Assembly: GCA_026692885.1 (NCBI GenBank)
Contig: JAPLNJ010000675.1
Span: 1 to 17,815, forward strand
DNA: 17,815 nucleotides
DNA from: Planctomycetota bacterium
GTDB lineage: Bacteria > Planctomycetota > Planctomycetia > Pirellulales > Pirellulaceae
Direction of reading: 5' to 3'
The translations under genes and the position numbers were made by a program. Under the pieces are notes generated by a model. That model worked only from the letters and a program-made list of their open reading frames with translations. It did not search any database and was not told the origin of the DNA. Shown piece by piece: positions 16,694 to 17,815 of this stretch (its first letter is position 1; each line of letters begins with the position of its first letter).

Positions 16694-16920
16694 GGTCGCT
16701 CCTTTACGGATAGTGGACGTGAAGGGAGGCAGATGTTCCTGATTGTCTCCGCTCTCCGCCGTCGTGTCCACAGCAGGTCGCACTCGCCCGAATTATTCCT
16801 TGGTTTGGTAGGGTGGGCACAGCCTAGGGTGATGCAAAGTTGGGGTTTGCGGATGAAAGCCATCGGGCAGGTATTGTTTACGGAAGTTGGTCGGCAAAGA
16901 CGGTGGATGTTCCTGGTTTT
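16694..16920. other. Upstream region of the AKR gene, left part of the copy 2 element
   Basis: No gene is recognised. From 16811 there is a degenerate GGTGGGCACAGCC palindrome, and 16824-16846 is the left arm of a 23-bp inverted repeat whose partner is 17149-17171. The AKR ribosome binding site (AGGAG on the minus strand) lies close to 16700. Confidence 0.5.
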
Positions 16921-17171
16921 GCGCTAGCCGCCTGTGGTTTGGGTCGTGAGCGGCAAGGCGCTAGCCGCCGGTGGCGTTCGGAACCGGCGGCTAGCGCCTT
17001 GCCGCTCACTCATCGCGTCCCCAACTCGGGGCGAAAACCTGGGATCGCGATCAGGGCGTTGTCCCGCGCTGTCATGTGCGCCCCTGCGGGGCAAGCAGCG
17101 AAACAGGCTCTCGCCCTTGCCATCGTCATCGTGCTAATTTCCCATGTCACCCCAACTTTGCATCGCCCTAG
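16921..17171. repeat. Copy 2 of the dispersed 27-bp hairpin element
   Basis: A partial tandem unit (16921-16945) leads into a perfect 27-bp hairpin (16946-16972 with 16983-17009), identical to copy 1 at 12336-12399, then about 150 bp of near-identical sequence. It ends at CCCCAACTTTGCATCGCCC. A 23-bp arm at 17149-17171 is complementary (22/23) to 16824-16846, giving a unit of about 348 bp with terminal inverted repeats. It lies 8 bp before the 3' end of the EF-hand gene. Confidence 0.85.
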
Positions 17172-17178
17172 CCGGGGC

Positions 17179-17493
17179 CTACTTCTTACCTTTCTTCGGC
17201 GCCTTCTTCGCGGACGCAGCCTTGTATTCTTCCAAGGTCAGGTGTCCATCGCGGTTCGTGTCCAACTTCTGGAACGTCTTCATCGCTTTCGCCTTCGCTT
17301 CGCCCTCCTTCAATCCGATGTATTCGTCCGGCGTGACCTTGCCGTCATCATTCTTGTCCAACTTCCTAAAATTCGCTTCCGCCGTCGGCCTCCCCTTGCC
17401 CTTGCCATTGGCCTGTGCGGCCAGCAGGGCACTCCCCAGGAAACAGGCGAAGGCAAACGCAAATACTAACACCCAGACGCACTTCTTGGTCAT
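17179..17493 (-). CDS. Small secreted EF-hand protein
   Basis: 104 aa from the ATG at 17493, chosen because GAGGAG lies just upstream (minus strand) and it begins a signal peptide (MTKKCVWVLVFAFAFACFLG, then SALLAAQANG). A longer frame back to 17553 has no such support. Two canonical EF-hand loops are complete, DKNDDGKVTPDE and DTNRDGHLTLEE, each with acidic residues at the metal-binding positions and the closing Glu, so calcium binding is likely. The C-terminus is very basic (KKAPKKGKK), and a GKGKGR stretch follows the signal. It is exported, probably to the periplasm or surface. Small EF-hand proteins of this type are common in planctomycetes; the partner is unknown. Confidence 0.88.
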   Translation of the reverse strand: MTKKCVWVLVFAFAFACFLGSALLAAQANGKGKGRPTAEANFRKLDKNDDGKVTPDEYIGLKEGEAKAKAMKTFQKLDTNRDGHLTLEEYKAASAKKAPKKGKK

Positions 17494-17690
17494 ACCCCGA
17501 CTCCTCGGTGAATGGAATGCGCGAACTGCACCGCTACCACGCGCCGTTCGCATGGTCGGCGGAACACGCTTGGGCCGTTAGTATGGCTGCTGCCGAGTGG
17601 TGCCGCAATGCTCCGGGGTGGACGAGAACAAAGTCTCGGTTGGGTGTGGCACGTCCCCGAGCCTAAGCCAACGGGATCCGACAGATATTT

Positions 17691-17815
17691 CTACCGCGGC
17701 TCGGCGTACCACACGGCCGCCACGTCGTCCGCGATTGCGGTCAGGATGTCCTCGAACTCATCGGCCTGCCAATCCATCGGTTCCCGCGTCGTGACGCGAC
17801 GGGCGGTTCGGCCTG
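17691..17815 (-). CDS. Unidentified protein, C-terminal end only (cut by the window edge)
   Basis: On the minus strand a frame open from the right edge reads GRTARRVTTREPMDWQADEF, then EDILTAIADDVAAVWYAEPR, and ends at TAG (17691-17693). The composition looks like genuine coding sequence (acidic helix with D/E periodicity), and it is co-directional with the EF-hand gene, about 200 bp upstream of it. The family is not recognised; only 41 codons are visible. Possible function cannot be stated. Confidence 0.45.
   Translation of the reverse strand, partial: GRTARRVTTREPMDWQADEFEDILTAIADDVAAVWYAEPR

Noticed and set aside
15551..16783. Longer AKR start at 16783
   Set aside because: The ATG at 16693 has a good ribosome binding site and places the twin-arginine signal at the N-terminus.

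Overview
The window looks like planctomycete DNA, probably Pirellulales-like. The evidence is high GC, a DUF1501 protein and an aldo/keto-reductase-fold protein that both carry twin-arginine signals, a secreted small EF-hand protein, a DLH/acetyl-xylan-esterase-like tandem hydrolase, and long intergenic spacers full of palindromic repeats. No taxon can be proved from the sequence alone.

Layout. (1) Positions 1-7521, plus strand, are the distal part of a BREX phage-defence cluster: the 3' part of pglX (methyltransferase C-terminal region), pglZ (phosphatase-fold) and brxL (AAA+ ATPase with a Lon-like C-terminal domain). The order pglX-pglZ-brxL is that of type 1 BREX; the upstream genes lie outside the window. 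The pglX-pglZ spacer (271 bp) and pglZ-brxL spacer (774 bp) are unusually long and structured: a 16-bp palindrome with repeated TCCGGACA boxes, heptamer tandem repeats touching the pglZ start, a nested hairpin after pglZ, and nine related palindromes at about 67-bp spacing before brxL. (2) Positions 7522-8400 are debris: an ECF-sigma N-terminal fragment fused to scraps of a REP-associated tyrosine transposase (RAYT), followed by two GGTGGGC-type palindromes. (3) A DUF1501 gene (8404-9894) is followed by a broken toxin-antitoxin pair (antitoxin tail plus PIN-toxin head) interrupted by a 274-bp near-perfectly symmetric inverted repeat, then an Mrr-type restriction endonuclease gene (10515-11390). 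(4) A structured segment, possibly a group II intron relic, precedes a retropepsin-like aspartyl protease gene. (5) On the minus strand lie a tandem alpha/beta-hydrolase gene split by one in-frame TAA (15229-12587), an aldo/keto-reductase-like gene, a two-EF-hand secreted protein, and the 3' end of an unidentified gene at the right edge.

How they fit. BREX, Mrr and the toxin-antitoxin scrap form a decaying defence-island edge, with repeat elements at most junctions. The minus-strand genes look like ordinary planctomycete envelope or exported proteins. Three of the enzymes-by-fold here (the BrxL Lon domain, the tandem hydrolase, the AKR) appear by motif inspection to lack expected catalytic residues. 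Two copies of a roughly 200-bp dispersed repeat with 27-bp perfect inverted arms sit beside the 3' ends of two minus-strand genes (12262-12549 and 16921-17171).
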